This document shows positions 1 to 11,061 of a stretch of 64,000 nucleotides of DNA, piece by piece. The notes under the pieces are model-generated. The model was given only the letters and a program-made list of their open reading frames with translations, did no database searches and was not told the origin of the DNA. Position numbers and translations under genes: made by a program. How positions within the stretch are numbered: position 1 is the stretch's first letter; each line of letters starts with the position of its first letter. Origin of the DNA: Cunninghamia lanceolata (taxonomy: Eukaryota > Streptophyta > Pinopsida > Cupressales > Cupressaceae); the NCBI GenBank assembly GCA_027924645.1, contig BSBN01000187.1, positions 19,176,001 to 19,240,000 of the forward strand, in the 5' to 3' direction.

Positions 1-1993
1 TAAGCTATCTATACTTATGGCATCCCTATTGCAGTATATCCTTCCCAATATTCAATCTGAGAACAATTTAATCTACCCCTTGAGCAGAAGTTAAGAGATC
101 AAACATTCAACATAGGAATTCTATGTTCTAGAAACTTAGATATTCCTTAAATATCTGGACTTAGAAGAAAGATACATGCAACACTAGAGACAGAATTAGA
201 ACAACACATACAAACATAGCATTACTCATATAGGATAAACCATGAAATCAGTGGATTCATGCAAAAACATACCACAAGAGATACATAAACTCACAAGTTT
301 TGCTGCACAGAGCAACCAAATCAGCTGTATTACATTACAGAGCCAAAAATGTTCAACATTCAACAACCCAGAATGAGTGACACAATCCGCCTATTATCAG
401 CCAGAAAGCATACCCACAATAATTAATTACATGATTGTTGACAAAAATCTGCCAGATACCTTCCTTCAGAAAGAATGGCGCTCAGAAATCATCAATGCAG
501 CAGGCAGGAGAAACCTTGAGCCGTGCACCGCCATCTGGAAGTCCTCATCCATAATGGGGCAACCTGATCGCCTGTCCCATCGCCCATACCCCTGCACTGT
601 CACCATTGATGGCTCAACCACCTGCGACCTACTTGAAAACTGTCGCAACTTTCAAATGGAAGTTTCTCACCAAAATGCATTTCACCCCAGGTTTAAAATA
701 TTATAGGGAGATTAATCCCACATGCATGGTGCGGAGAGCCTTCTATTACCTTATAAGCGTGGTCGCATACATACCAAGTGTCGAGCACCTTTTGCCGCGC
801 TCGACGCACGCTCCTTCTCCAAAATCCCATCGCCCAGACCTAAGCCATCGGCCAACCCCACGGAACTCACCCTGACATCAACAGTCTGGCCGATCGCAAC
901 ATTACATTCCCCTATAGTAAGACCAACACTATCGGCCAACATGAAATTCCTCCCGCCGACACCCTTAGTCACACCGACGAACACCTCCCAAAAGCCTCCA
1001 ACTTCCACATCGGCCAAGCACAAATCCCCCTCGCCGATCTCAATAGTCTCGCCAGCCACAAACTCCACATTCCCTTTAGCGGTTATCAGTCCACCTTCCT
1101 CCTCCGTCGGTATGACCAAAGCCATCGGTGAACCACAAAATGCCCTCGCCGATAGCACCACTCTCTTCGATGGTCCTGCAGTCACCAAGACAATCTTCCC
1201 TGTCACCCCGATACTAGATCCACACCCCTTGTCGCCGAGACAAAGACCATCGAAGCAACAAAAAGCTCTTTAGTCGATCACAATAGTCTCGCCGATGGTC
1301 CTTCATCAACCCCACCTTCCTCGGCAAGACACACACCGATGCCTACTCAAATCCCTTGTCGGCAACACAAACGTAACCCCGTGAACCCATTGAACCGATG
1401 AACCGGTCCAACCCGATGGTTCAATGGTGAGGTTTCACGTTGAGGTTCACCGGCAAGGTTCAAACCTCAAAAACAATACTCCATCAGCAAGACTCCTGAC
1501 TGTCGGCCAAGCATCTCAAAGTCGACCCGATACACAAAAAACTTCGGCCGAGACCAAAATCACAAAGCTTTGAGCCATTGAACCTTGAATCGTTGAACCT
1601 TTGAGAAAAGGGTTCAAGTTCAAACCGAAAGTTCAAAGACACAATCGGAGCACTCAAAAAACAAAACTTTCGCCAATGACAATCACTACACCGATGAACA
1701 CTTGACTTACCCCCAGCGGCATGACCAACACCGTCGGAAAGACAATAAGTTCCCCCGTCGATAGGCAAAGTCTCAGCGATGGAAGAAGATATGACTGCTA
1801 CCATCATTATCACTAAGACAAAAACAAACTCATGCTGATGGAGAAAACATGAAGACCACCTCCTCAAGAACTAAGATGTAGATGCTGAAAAACACTGAGG
1901 AGGTGCCAAAACTTAGAACGTTTTTGGATCTTTTGGGAAGGTGCCTGCATGAAAAATTGCTAAATTAACTGACAGTCAATTCAGGCACCAACA
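1..1993 (-). repeat. 3' LTR of the gag-only element (partial)
   Basis: This is the downstream LTR in the element's own minus-strand sense, truncated by the window start. It ends at 1993 with CCAACA and matches 5008-6999. The element-side flank beyond 1993 has no purine-rich run, so the usual polypurine tract next to a 3' LTR is not visible. Relative to the right copy it has about 17 extra bases near 1675-1690 and lacks about 18 bases found near 6021-6038. Confidence 0.9.
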
Positions 1994-2131
1994 GTGGCTC
2001 TGTCTGAGGATGTATGCCTCTTGCAGGCATGGCAAGAACCACAGAACTCTGGGATGCAGACCAGTCCCCTATCCATTGGGCACAGAGTCATGAAGCTACA
2101 ATGATCTGCATCACCAATCAAACTTGATGGC

Positions 2132-4000
2132 CTAAGGCCACCGAGAAAGGGAAAACCAATACTTCCCCTTGTCAAACACCTTATTTTCATCTGCATGCAC
2201 TGGGTTAAGCCTGAGAGTACTGCCATGATCTGACCACAAACAAACCTGGTCATTTGCAGATTCAACCTTTTGACTCAGTTTGTCACTGTCAACTTTATGC
2301 AAACAACCCTCAGCATCAGGCAACAAATGGATGCAGAATGTATCAAGCAATGCATACTCACATGGTATAGAACACAGGTTATCATCACTATGCATTACAA
2401 AATGATTTCCTAGCTGGACTGAAAATTGAAAGCACTCTAAGTCCACCACACAGCTAGGAAAATTAGGGATCTCTTCATCAGCTGGCCCAAAAGAGAAGCT
2501 TTCAAATTCACAATTGTGCACATCATGCCCACAACCAATAGTAGCATCAAACTGGAAAAGATCAGGCTCTGGCATCTCTTTCAAATCAGACACATTTTTA
2601 CAGTCACCTACCTGATGTATGTTGTTTCCTCTTTCATCAAGATGAGAAATAAAATCCAAGTCACAAACAGTGTCTAAATCTTCACCATACTCAGACAGAT
2701 CCTCATCACCACATGTGTCAAAAATGGGTGACCTAGGTACATCAGCTTGATCATAATATGCCATTTGTTCATGGGTAGCAGAGCACGCATCTTCATCACC
2801 AATGAATTCCCCTTGTGGAGGAGTATCAGCCTGTGTGTCATGAGCAAAATAGTCACCAAATAAAAAACAACCATGCTCTGCACTAGCACTTATTTCAATC
2901 TCTGACTGCTCTTCATGATCTCCATGTGTTTGAAAGGAAGGCAATGGGTCACACATGGGACTGTTTCTCTGTTTGCTTATATCTTCTCTATCTTGAGTAC
3001 AATACTCACAATTATCCCCACAAGTCCATTCCAAAAGTTGCTCATTGCTGTCCATAACCTCGTTGTTGTTTTCATGGTCAGATGCCTCAACATTGCAATG
3101 GGAGTCCTCATTAGTCCTTTCACTGGCATCCTCAACATCTACTTTTTCATTTTCACATGATGCCATAATCATTTGGTCATTCGCAGCTTCATAATCATTT
3201 CTCACACCCAGGCCTGGAGATAGGGATTTCAGCAGGTGCTCACTTCTGATTTTTTCTATATTTTCTATGAACTTGTATGCCATCTGCATACTTGTTACCT
3301 TGAAATCCATCAGTACTGCACTAGAACCCTCCTTAAAAGCCTCAAAGAATATGCCAACACAGGTTGAAGTGTCAGGTCTGAAGACTTCTGGGATCTGTGA
3401 AAGGGCTACTGCAAACCTATGACTGAAATCAATACATAGCTCTTTATCTTGTTTTCTGATTTTCATCAATTCTGCAACAAGATCAGCAGGTTCTTTTGCA
3501 AATTCCTTTTTGAAACAGTCAGTAAGCTCATCCCAACAGGCAAAAAATCTCTTTGGAAAGCTCAAATACCAGTCTTTTGCTTTTGCATCAAGGGACCTAA
3601 CAAAAAACCTCATCCACACATCCTCATCTCTAAATGAATGTTTTCCCATGAAACTGTGAAAATTTTGGATATGTGCATTCCCATCACATACACTGTGACC
3701 ACTAAATCTAGGCATCTGACAGTATATCCTAGCAGGCATACTTTCTACTTTATAATCAACCCATGACAAATCTAACTGGTCATACAAAGGATCAAAAGGG
3801 CTGACAGGAGGTTTAGCTTTTTGACTGGCAGACACAACAAAGTTATCATGATTTAATTGGGCCTGCCTAGCCTCTAAGAATATCAACCTATTTTTCATCT
3901 CTTCTATTCTTTTATCCAACAAGTCATCCCCCTTTTGACTGAGTATGGGTGTATACATATTTGGATTCACGAAATTTCTATTTTCAAACATCATTTGCAT
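2132..4000 (-). CDS. gag: Retrotransposon Gag polyprotein (622 aa), no pol
   Basis: Gag is the capsid-forming structural protein that packages element RNA into cytoplasmic particles. This uninterrupted 622-residue reading frame has a recognisable plant Retrotrans_gag core at about residues 95-260, including WMRFFVRSLDAKAKDWYLSF and the following WDELTDCFKKEFA, the usual aromatic/basic pattern of Ty3/gypsy Gag. The N-terminal 70 residues include a probable coiled helix (KRIEEMKNRLIFLEARQAQL). Residues from about 270 to 600 are strongly acidic, with scattered cysteines. I see no CCHC zinc knuckle. The frame ends in a short aromatic tail (KYWFSLSRWP) only 138 bp before the 3' LTR, leaving no room for pol. 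An intact frame with LTRs about 3-4% diverged argues for relatively recent activity or selection. The ATG was chosen as the first one in the long frame; it follows a leader with repeated PBS-like motifs. Confidence 0.85.
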   Translation of the reverse strand: MQMMFENRNFVNPNMYTPILSQKGDDLLDKRIEEMKNRLIFLEARQAQLNHDNFVVSASQKAKPPVSPFDPLYDQLDLSWVDYKVESMPARIYCQMPRFSGHSVCDGNAHIQNFHSFMGKHSFRDEDVWMRFFVRSLDAKAKDWYLSFPKRFFACWDELTDCFKKEFAKEPADLVAELMKIRKQDKELCIDFSHRFAVALSQIPEVFRPDTSTCVGIFFEAFKEGSSAVLMDFKVTSMQMAYKFIENIEKIRSEHLLKSLSPGLGVRNDYEAANDQMIMASCENEKVDVEDASERTNEDSHCNVEASDHENNNEVMDSNEQLLEWTCGDNCEYCTQDREDISKQRNSPMCDPLPSFQTHGDHEEQSEIEISASAEHGCFLFGDYFAHDTQADTPPQGEFIGDEDACSATHEQMAYYDQADVPRSPIFDTCGDEDLSEYGEDLDTVCDLDFISHLDERGNNIHQVGDCKNVSDLKEMPEPDLFQFDATIGCGHDVHNCEFESFSFGPADEEIPNFPSCVVDLECFQFSVQLGNHFVMHSDDNLCSIPCEYALLDTFCIHLLPDAEGCLHKVDSDKLSQKVESANDQVCLWSDHGSTLRLNPVHADENKVFDKGKYWFSLSRWP

Positions 4001-4157
4001 TCCTAAGACCTATAGCCTCCCCTGGCATCTAACCTATGCAATAAAACAATAATTACAAGTAGGAAGGAGCAAGGTACCTTTTCTCATACAGATACTGAAG
4101 TCTGAACAGCACATTTTTTGTCACAACACACACATCAACTTTTCATGTGCACTTGAA

Positions 4158-4364
4158 TCTTTTGCAGAGTCGCCACCTCTCCAGAGAGGACAAAATTTAC
4201 AGCATCTGAAAGCTCATCAAATATGTTTTTGAGTTCATTCCACCAGCAGAGCATCATCATTCACATGAAAGACTCCCTAGCAGAGTCACCAATTTCTGTT
4301 GGTGACTTGGATGGGTCACAAGATATTACCCTTTCTCAAATTTCCTTCCCCAGCAGAGTCGCCA
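4158..4364 (-). repeat. Three extra PBS-like motifs in the gag leader
   Basis: On the minus strand, 18-base motifs resembling the true primer binding site occur at 4347-4364 (TGGCGACTCTGCTGGGGA), 4274-4291 (TGGTGACTCTGCTAGGGA) and, more degraded, 4158-4175. Two of them also carry the preceding AGAAAT spacer and part of the LTR terminus, so the duplicated unit spans the LTR/PBS junction. Spacing is about 70-115 bp. At 4285-4306 the motif sits in a hairpin with perfect 8-base arms (GTCACCAA / TTGGTGAC). Confidence 0.8.
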
Positions 4365-4438
4365 ATTTCTATTGCGACTCGGATGGGCCACAAATATTTC
4401 ACCAGGGATGACAAAAAAAATAACAATTTTCAAATCAC

Positions 4439-4456
4439 TCCCCAGTGGAGTCACCA
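4439..4456 (-). other. Primer binding site (tRNA-Arg-like type)
   Basis: The minus strand reads TGGTGACTCCACTGGGGA, five bases (GAAAT) downstream of the right LTR end at 4462. It starts with TGG, complementary to a tRNA CCA end, and resembles the PBS I associate with Tat/Ogre-lineage gypsy elements. The tRNA identity is from memory and not verified. Confidence 0.75.
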
Positions 4457-4461
4457 ATTTC

Positions 4462-6999
4462 TGTTGGTTTTTTCCCAGATTGGATGCTTACTCCCAGATT
4501 TCCCTACAAGGTAGCCATCAATGATCAACAGGATCTCTGGGCCAGGGGCCAAAAGTGTAGGAGATAGACTCTATATTTTATCTCCTCTTCTTCTTCAAGC
4601 TCTGCAAAACCTAGGGGGGTATTCCCTACTCAACATCCATAAGGATATACATACAAAGGCTGGGATGCTAACAGAAAGCAGATAAGTCCTCCTGTAAGTA
4701 GACCAAAACTATAAGATAAGAGCAAAGGGGCTAGCTTTGGGCCTATTTGCAGTTGTAGACAGAGGACTTGGATCCTAAAACTAATTCTACTGTCCTAATG
4801 GTTGTTTTGGAGTTTTGATTTTGATTTTATATTTGGATGCAAAGTTGGATATAGAATATAACACCAACACAAAGCAAGATTGGTGCCTATCCAGGGCCTG
4901 GAGTCAGTAGACATACACCTGTGAATGATATGCATGAACAAATAAAACTAAATTTCAGGGGGATACATATGATACCTGCCTTACAAATATCTCCCAATAC
5001 AAAGTGTTAAGCTATCTATACTTATGGCATCCCTATTGCAGTATATCCTTCCCAATATTCAATCTGAGAACAATTTAATCTACCCTTGAGCAGAAGTTAA
5101 GAGATCAAACATTCAACATAGGAATTCTATGTTCTAGAATCTTAGATATTCCTTAAATATTTGGACTCAGAAGAAAGATACATGCAACAATAGAGACAAA
5201 ATTAGCACAACACATGCAAACATAGCATTACTCATATAGGATAAACCATGAAATCAGTGGATTCATGCAAAAACATACCACAGGAGATACATAAACTCAC
5301 AAGTTTTGCTGCACAGAGCAACCAAATCAGCTGTATTGCATTACAGAGCCAAAAATGTTCAACTTTCAACAACCCAGAATGAGTGACACAATCTGCCTAT
5401 TATCAGCCAGAAAGCATACCCACAGCAATTAATTACATGATTGTTGACAAAAATCTGCCAGATACCTTCCTTCAGAAAGAATGGTGCTCAGAAATCATCA
5501 ATGCAGCAGGCAGGAGAAACCTCGAGCCTTGCGCCGCCATCTGGAAGTCCTCATCCATAATGGGGCAACCTGATCACCTGTCCCATCGCCCATACCCCTG
5601 CACTGTCGCCATTGATGGCTCAACCACCCGCGGCCTACTTGAAAACTGTCGCAACTTTCAAATGGAAGTTTCCCGCCAAAATGCATTTCACCCCAGGTTT
5701 AAAATATTATAGGGAGATTAATCCCACATGCATGGTGCGGAGAGCCTTCTATTACCTTATAAGCGTGGTCGCATACATACCAAGTGTCGAGCACCTTTTG
5801 CCGTGCTCGACGCACGCTCCTTCTCCAAAAGCCCATCGCCCAGACCTAAGCCATCGGCCAACCCCACAAAACTCACCCCGACATCAACAGTCTGGCCGAT
5901 TGCAACATTACATTCCCCTGTAGTAAGACCAACACTATCGGCCAACATGAAATTCCTCCCGCCGACACCCTTAGTCACACCGACGAACACCTCCCAAAAG
6001 CCTCCAACTTCCACATCGGCCAGAGAAGAACCATCAGCCAAGCACAAATCCCCCTCGCCGATCTCAATAGTCTCGCCAACCGCAAACTCCACATTCCCTT
6101 TAGCGGTTATCAGTCCACCTTCCTCCTCCGTCGGTATGACCAAAGCCATCGGCGAACCACAAAATGCCCTCGCTGATAACACCACTCTCTCCGATGGTCC
6201 TGTTGTCGCCAAGACAATCTTCCCCGTCACCCCGATACCAGCTCCACACCCCTTGTCGCCGAGACAAAGACCATCGGAGCAACAAAAAGCTCTTCAGCCG
6301 ATCACAATAGTCTCACCGATGGTCCTTCGTCAACCCCACCTTCCTCGGCAAGACACACGCCGATGTCTACTCAAATCCCTTGTCGGCAACACAAACGTAA
6401 CCCCGTGAACCCATTGAACCGATGAACCGGTCCAACCCGATGGTTCAATGGCAAGGTTTCACACTGAGGTTCACCGGCGAGGTTCAAACCTCAAAAACAA
6501 TACTCCATCGGCAAGACTCCTGACTGTCGGCCAAGCATCTCAAAGTTGACCTGATACACAAAAAACTTTGGCCGAGACCAAAATCACAAAGCTTTGAACC
6601 ATTGAACCTTGAACTGTTGAACCTTTGAGAAAAGGGTTCAAGTTCAAACCGAAAGTTCGAAGACACAATCGGAGCACTCAAAAAACAAAACTTTCGCCGA
6701 TGAACACTTGACTTACCCCCAGCGGCATGACCAACACCGTCGGAAAGACAATAAGCTCCCCCATCGATAGGCAAAGTCTCAGCGATGGAAGAAGATATGA
6801 CTGCTACCATCATGATCGCTAAGACAAAAACAAACTCATGCCGATGGAGAAAACATGAAGACCACCTCCTCAAGAACTAAGATGTAGACACTGAAAAACA
6901 CTAAGGAGGTGCCAAAACTTAGAACTTTTTTGGATCTTTTGGGAAGGTGCCTGCATGAAAAATTGCTAAATTAACTGATAGTCAATTCAGGCACCAACA
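4462..6999 (-). repeat. 5' LTR of the gag-only element, 2538 bp
   Basis: This is the promoter-bearing LTR in minus-strand sense. It has perfect 6-base terminal inverted repeats, TGTTGG at 4462 and CCAACA at 6999, with the PBS adjacent at 4439-4456. A TATA-like CTTATAAGG on the minus strand lies near 5762, so 5770-6999 is probably U3. A GC-richer block at about 5760-6400 contains many CGCCGAT/CATCGGC-type words and open frames on both strands. Confidence 0.85.
5757..6230 (-). other. Open frame inside LTR U3 (157 codons), uncertain
   Basis: A sense-strand open frame ending just before the TATA-like motif is present in both LTRs (151 codons at 751-1206 and 157 codons here), keeping frame across an 18-base indel. 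The opposite strand is also open for more than 180 codons over much of the same DNA. The predicted peptide is rich in Gly, Val and Ala and matches nothing I recognise. Two-strand openness suggests biased composition (few A/T-rich stop words) rather than a protein, so I list it as a property of the LTR, not as a gene. Confidence 0.25.
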
Positions 7000-8420
7000 C
7001 AACCACTATTGCAAGTGACTCAATTGTTGGTCAGGTTATCATCATTGTGGGCAAAGGGAGTATAAACCGAGATGACAAATCTATTAACCAACACTATTCG
7101 AATCAATTATAAACCTATTTGGGGTGCTATGATAGATCCTATATGCATGGTGAATGTATTAACTAAGGAGTTTCTCTACATGCATGGTTTAGATTGAGAT
7201 ACCTATGACATATTAGAGATGGCTCTTAGAGCACACGATGGGTCTATCCTTCCAACTATTGGTGCCTTAACTCTTGAAGTTAAGGTTGGGCCAAGATCTT
7301 TGGATGTTAATTTTGTCATCATTCCTATATTAGACTTATTTCATGTGAAGTTGGGCTATCCATGGCTCTACTCCATTAAGGTGGTCCCCTCTATGGTTCA
7401 CAAGTGCTTAAAATTTCCATTTGAGGGATGTGTCCATGCTGTACATCACAGTCAGTACCTGCTCATCGTTCACAATGGAAATTTTACACTTGACTACTTC
7501 TGGCCACAACCAGTTGGAGTCACTCGAGCTAGAAAGGATAGTTTATTCTTATCATATTAAAAGTTTAAAGAAAATAAAATAGCAGTTATCACTTAGTAAT
7601 ATTTCTCTTGGTGATGTCTCTAAATCTCTTCGATCTTCTAAGGCTACGACAATAGTTCCTCCTGTCCCATAGGTGGTGAATGAAGCTAAGCCTAAATTTA
7701 AGGTTCTTCCCCATCCCCAAGCATCTGGTAGATATGTTGAGGTTCCCCCTCCACCATCCCTTCAAGGACAATGAGGCAACCTTCGTGCACAAAACAAACC
7801 TCCCCACAATTGTAATGTTACTTTTGTACCTAGTGGAAATCAATCGGTTGCACATGTTTTATTTCTTGAGGTTTCTCAACCACTTTAGGATGCTCATGTA
7901 CTTCCACCTATTTCACAAGTTGAGAAGGAAGAGCAACCCCCATTGAGGAATTGTTCCCCCATAGTCTCTCAGCCTTTAGTGGTTCCTCTCATTTCTTCTA
8001 ATGTTCTTGAAACAAAGGAAGAAAAGGAACCCACGTTGGAAGATACTACGGTTCCCCTCACAAAAATCATGAATAAATCTAAGAAAAATAAGATTGCAAG
8101 AGAAAGAAATAAGTGTCGTCATGTTATATGGCTCACCTTGTTGTAGGAGAGGAGAATCTCCCTCGCAAGCGTTTATCTCTGACAGATGCAAAAGAGGCAT
8201 CTACCACTGTTGCATCTCCTATATAGAAAGATAAAACTTCACAAGCCACTATGGGACATATTGTACTACATTCCAATAGTGAATCTAAAGATAATACAAG
8301 TATGGATCTTGTTCCTTATACCTCACATGCTATAGTTCATCTTGCATCTTATCCACCTTTCCAAATGGATGATGACTAAGATTGGGAGGAGGATGATTTG
8401 CTTTAGGTTCACTTGCAAGT
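7000..8420 (+). pseudogene. Ty3/gypsy gag-protease remnant
   Basis: The frame beginning at ATG 7071 reads into an aspartic-protease-like domain: the catalytic-loop region is AMIDPICMVNVLTKEF, followed about 70 residues later by LGYPWLYSIKVVPS, a typical plant gypsy protease end. The normal D-S/T-G triad is altered to D-P-I. A TGA interrupts the frame near 7196, and further stops and frame changes follow in a Pro-rich stretch (7680-7960) and a Lys/Glu-rich stretch (7960-8130). A final acidic tail (DWEEDDLL) ends near 8405. No reverse transcriptase or integrase follows. The gag part lies upstream, outside or beyond the inserted element. The protease is clear; the lineage within gypsy is a guess. 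Confidence 0.7.
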
Positions 8421-9870
8421 GAGGTACCTTATTTTTATGTTATGAGTGCATGTGATTGTTTTCCCCCATGATGTGTTGCTTGATACCTTATTTATGTTGT
8501 TATTGTTGTTGTTAAGCTCTCTTTGGATGACCCTTGACACCCTTGTAGGTGCAAGGATACAAAGGGACCAAAATCTGTTGTGACATTCTCTCTATTTGTA
8601 TCATCATTCTTCTATATGTCATTATTTGTAATGTTGTTGTGCCCTTTGGGGACGATGCAAGGCATAGAATGTTTCAACATTCTCCCTTGTTGACCCAAGG
8701 GATGTTTATTTTGATTTCATATGATACTTCTTCCTTCATCTCTGTAGTTCTATCAGTTAGTGGATGATGACAGTTCCAAATATATATAGTCTTGAGAATT
8801 CTCCTATTTTATACAACCATTCCTATACTAACGCTAGTTAAGTAGATCCCTTTGTGTTATTACTTAGTATAACTTACTGCTTCTTTTATGTCTTCATTTA
8901 TGTGGCACCTTGTTTCTATGCTCAGTGTCATACCATGACTACACAACCCATTGTGTATCATGCTTGTAGCATCGCCTTGGTTTACTTTTTGTGGGGGCAA
9001 CCCCTTTGTGTGATGTAGTTTTTGGGAACACATATCTTATGGGCATGTGCTTCCAGAAAGCTCTCATTCATGTCTTGTGAATTGTTCTACCTTAAAGCAA
9101 TTGCTCCCTGATAGGAGTTAGCAATCACTTTAAGGTGGGGGAATACATCGCGCTATGCTCTATTTTTATTACATACTTGATGGTGTGGAACTCACCTAGT
9201 GATTAGGCGGTCCTCACTAGCCTTTGATGTTTCCTCTTTGGTCCATGAGCCACCTAGTGCAATTAAGTTAGCTAGCCCATGTACTTCATGTGACTTGTTG
9301 TGGTCACCTAGTAATTCGGCGGTCCTTACTAGTGTGTGATCCATGTGGTACTTCTCTTCACATGACCCCTAGCGATAGAGAAAGCTAGCATCAGAGCCAT
9401 GTGCCACAAGTGTATTGTTCCTATGTGTGTTCTTATGTTTGCTTCTATGTTAGATCTTATGCATTATGTCTAGCTTATGTTTTCACTTGTATTCACCATG
9501 TTTTCCATGTGTTCTCTATGTATTCATTATGTCTTATGTGTATGCTTTGTGCCTTATTATGTATGTTTCGTGTCAAGCATGTATGCATTGTGTATGGCGT
9601 GTATGTTCCTTGTGTATTGCATGTCTTCCATGTGTATTCTTATGAATGCTTTAGTACTCCATGTATGTGTGAGTTATGTTGCATATCTTGCGTGTTTGTG
9701 AATCTCTTGCTTATGTGTTTGCAACCTAAGGATCCTAAGCTTGGGGCTACTAGTAGTCCACAACTTGGCGGGATTTTTTGGGCTTCTATATTTGTGTGTT
9801 TGAAATTTGTCTTTTCCATCCTTTAGTTTGAGTTTGAATATAAGTTTATACCCACGCTAAAGTGGGGGCT
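8421..9870 (+). other. Noncoding 3' part of the gypsy remnant
   Basis: No credible gene. G-rich runs of polypurine-tract type occur at 9131-9145 (TTTAAGGTGGGGGAATA) and about 9855-9868 (AAAGTGGGGGCTAAA). A degenerate 25-base word, CACCTAGTGATTAGGCGGTC, recurs at about 9196 and 9303. The stretch 9416-9720 is a loose repeat of ATGTNT words, which creates a long Cys/Tyr/Val-rich open frame that is not a gene. Confidence 0.5.
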
Positions 9871-9879
9871 AAATTTTAT

Positions 9880-11050
9880 AGAGTAAAATGTGTACACTAA
9901 CATTTTACACTTAGTTTAGCACCCGGTTCGACCTAATTTGTTGCCTTTATTAATCAGGAACTATTTTAACACCTTTTTGAGCATAAAATGATAAAATTTA
10001 GATCAACATGAATAAACCCAATGGAATCAACTTAGGATTGGACTAAACCCACTACATTTGACACTCCCCAAAATTTGTGGGGCTAAAGGCCCAAGGTGCC
10101 TGAGTGCCCTAGTCCCAGTTGGGATCTTTAGCCCCTCTTGTGTAGTGTCAGCTTGGGAGACTTCCTTAGTTTGTATTTGTTAGCCTAATTATGTTTCATT
10201 TGTCGTAAGTGTGTGATAATACATTTATAAAGGAGTTTTGTATTTCATTTTACACCTAGATGAATGGTGCTACGTTGCCTCATGCAGAATTGGAGTTTTC
10301 TCTCATGTGTTGATCTTCTATGCTTGAAGGTGCTATCTACTTGTGAATGCTATTTAAGTTCATTTGTAGGTCTTGAAGGGGGTTTCAAGCCTTCTTCATT
10401 GATCTCCTTTGTTGGTGTGAAATCTTGAGTCATCTTCATCAACTAGGGTTATACCTCTTGTGGTAATCATCATCATTTTCATTCATATTTCTATCATATA
10501 TTATAGATTTCGCCTCTGCCATCCTAGGGAAACACACTCTTGGATCTGATCATCATTGTAGTGAAGGTGGAAACACCAAAATAGGGTTTGAATGAGGCAA
10601 ACCTTTATACACAGCACAACCTTTTCCTCTTTCCTTGTGTGCAGGTTAGAGAAACAGGTTTCTGAAGGTGGTTTTCAACAAGAAGACAGAGTAGGCAGTT
10701 ACAATTCTGGTGAAACTCTGAAGTTTTGTATAACCCTAATTAGGGTTTAGGGCACGAAAGTGCCCTAGTATTTGGCATTTTTTCTCTTAGATCCAGGTTT
10801 TGAATCATTCTTTGATCCCTACTGTAATTTTGGTTTTTCAAGATCTATTTCCGACAGTTAGTTATAAGCTAATCTTTGTCATTTAGGGTTTGGCCATTTG
10901 CCCTAGCTTTCTTGCTTGATCTTGGCTAAACTTGGTTAACTCATCTATATACAACAAAAGGGTAGAACCCCTATAGTTTGGCTCTCCTTCTTGGGTAGAA
11001 GCCAAGCTCAGTTTGTGCCTTAATGTTTGTAGAAGAGAGTCAAATGACCT
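9880..11050 (+). repeat. Probable 3' LTR of the gypsy remnant
   Basis: The stretch follows a polypurine-like run and a TGTACACTAAC start that forms a local inverted repeat (GTAAAATGT / AACATTTTAC). It contains no gene. It abuts copy A of the transposase-like family near 11060. The matching 5' LTR is not in the window, so both borders are guesses. Confidence 0.35.
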
Positions 11051-11061
11051 AGTTTAACTCT

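Larger units (their letters stand above)
1..6999 (-). mobile_element. Gag-only LTR retrotransposon (Ty3/gypsy-type gag), left end outside window
   Basis: Positions 1-1993 and 5008-6999 are direct copies of one sequence. I counted about 24 substitutions in the first 670 aligned bases, roughly 3-4%, mostly transitions, plus two indels of 17-18 bases. The right copy is a full LTR, 4462-6999, starting TGTTGG and ending CCAACA. The left LTR lacks its first 546 or so bases because the window starts inside it. A tRNA primer binding site lies next to the right LTR on the minus strand, and the only gene between the LTRs is gag. No protease, reverse transcriptase, RNase H or integrase is present, so the element must move, if at all, with enzymes made elsewhere (the TR-GAG type). 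It is inserted in an older gypsy remnant that resumes at 7000. The target duplication cannot be checked because the left flank is missing. Confidence 0.9.

Noticed and set aside
722..1273. 183-codon + strand open frame in the left LTR (and 226 codons at 5728-6408)
   Set aside because: It is antisense to the element and lies in a GC-rich block open on both strands; composition explains it.
4556..4561. Alternative LTR start TGTAGG
   Set aside because: TGTTGG at 4462 matches the other end perfectly and sits five bases from a good PBS; sequence left of 4556 gives no convincing PBS.
9401..9826. 141-codon Cys/Tyr/Val-rich frame
   Set aside because: Produced by a loose ATGTNT/TTATGT repeat in the 3' noncoding part of a gypsy remnant.
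10728..10752. Telomere-like CCCTAA / TTAGGGTTTAGGG words
   Set aside because: Only one or two units in a chance inverted arrangement; not an interstitial telomere array.
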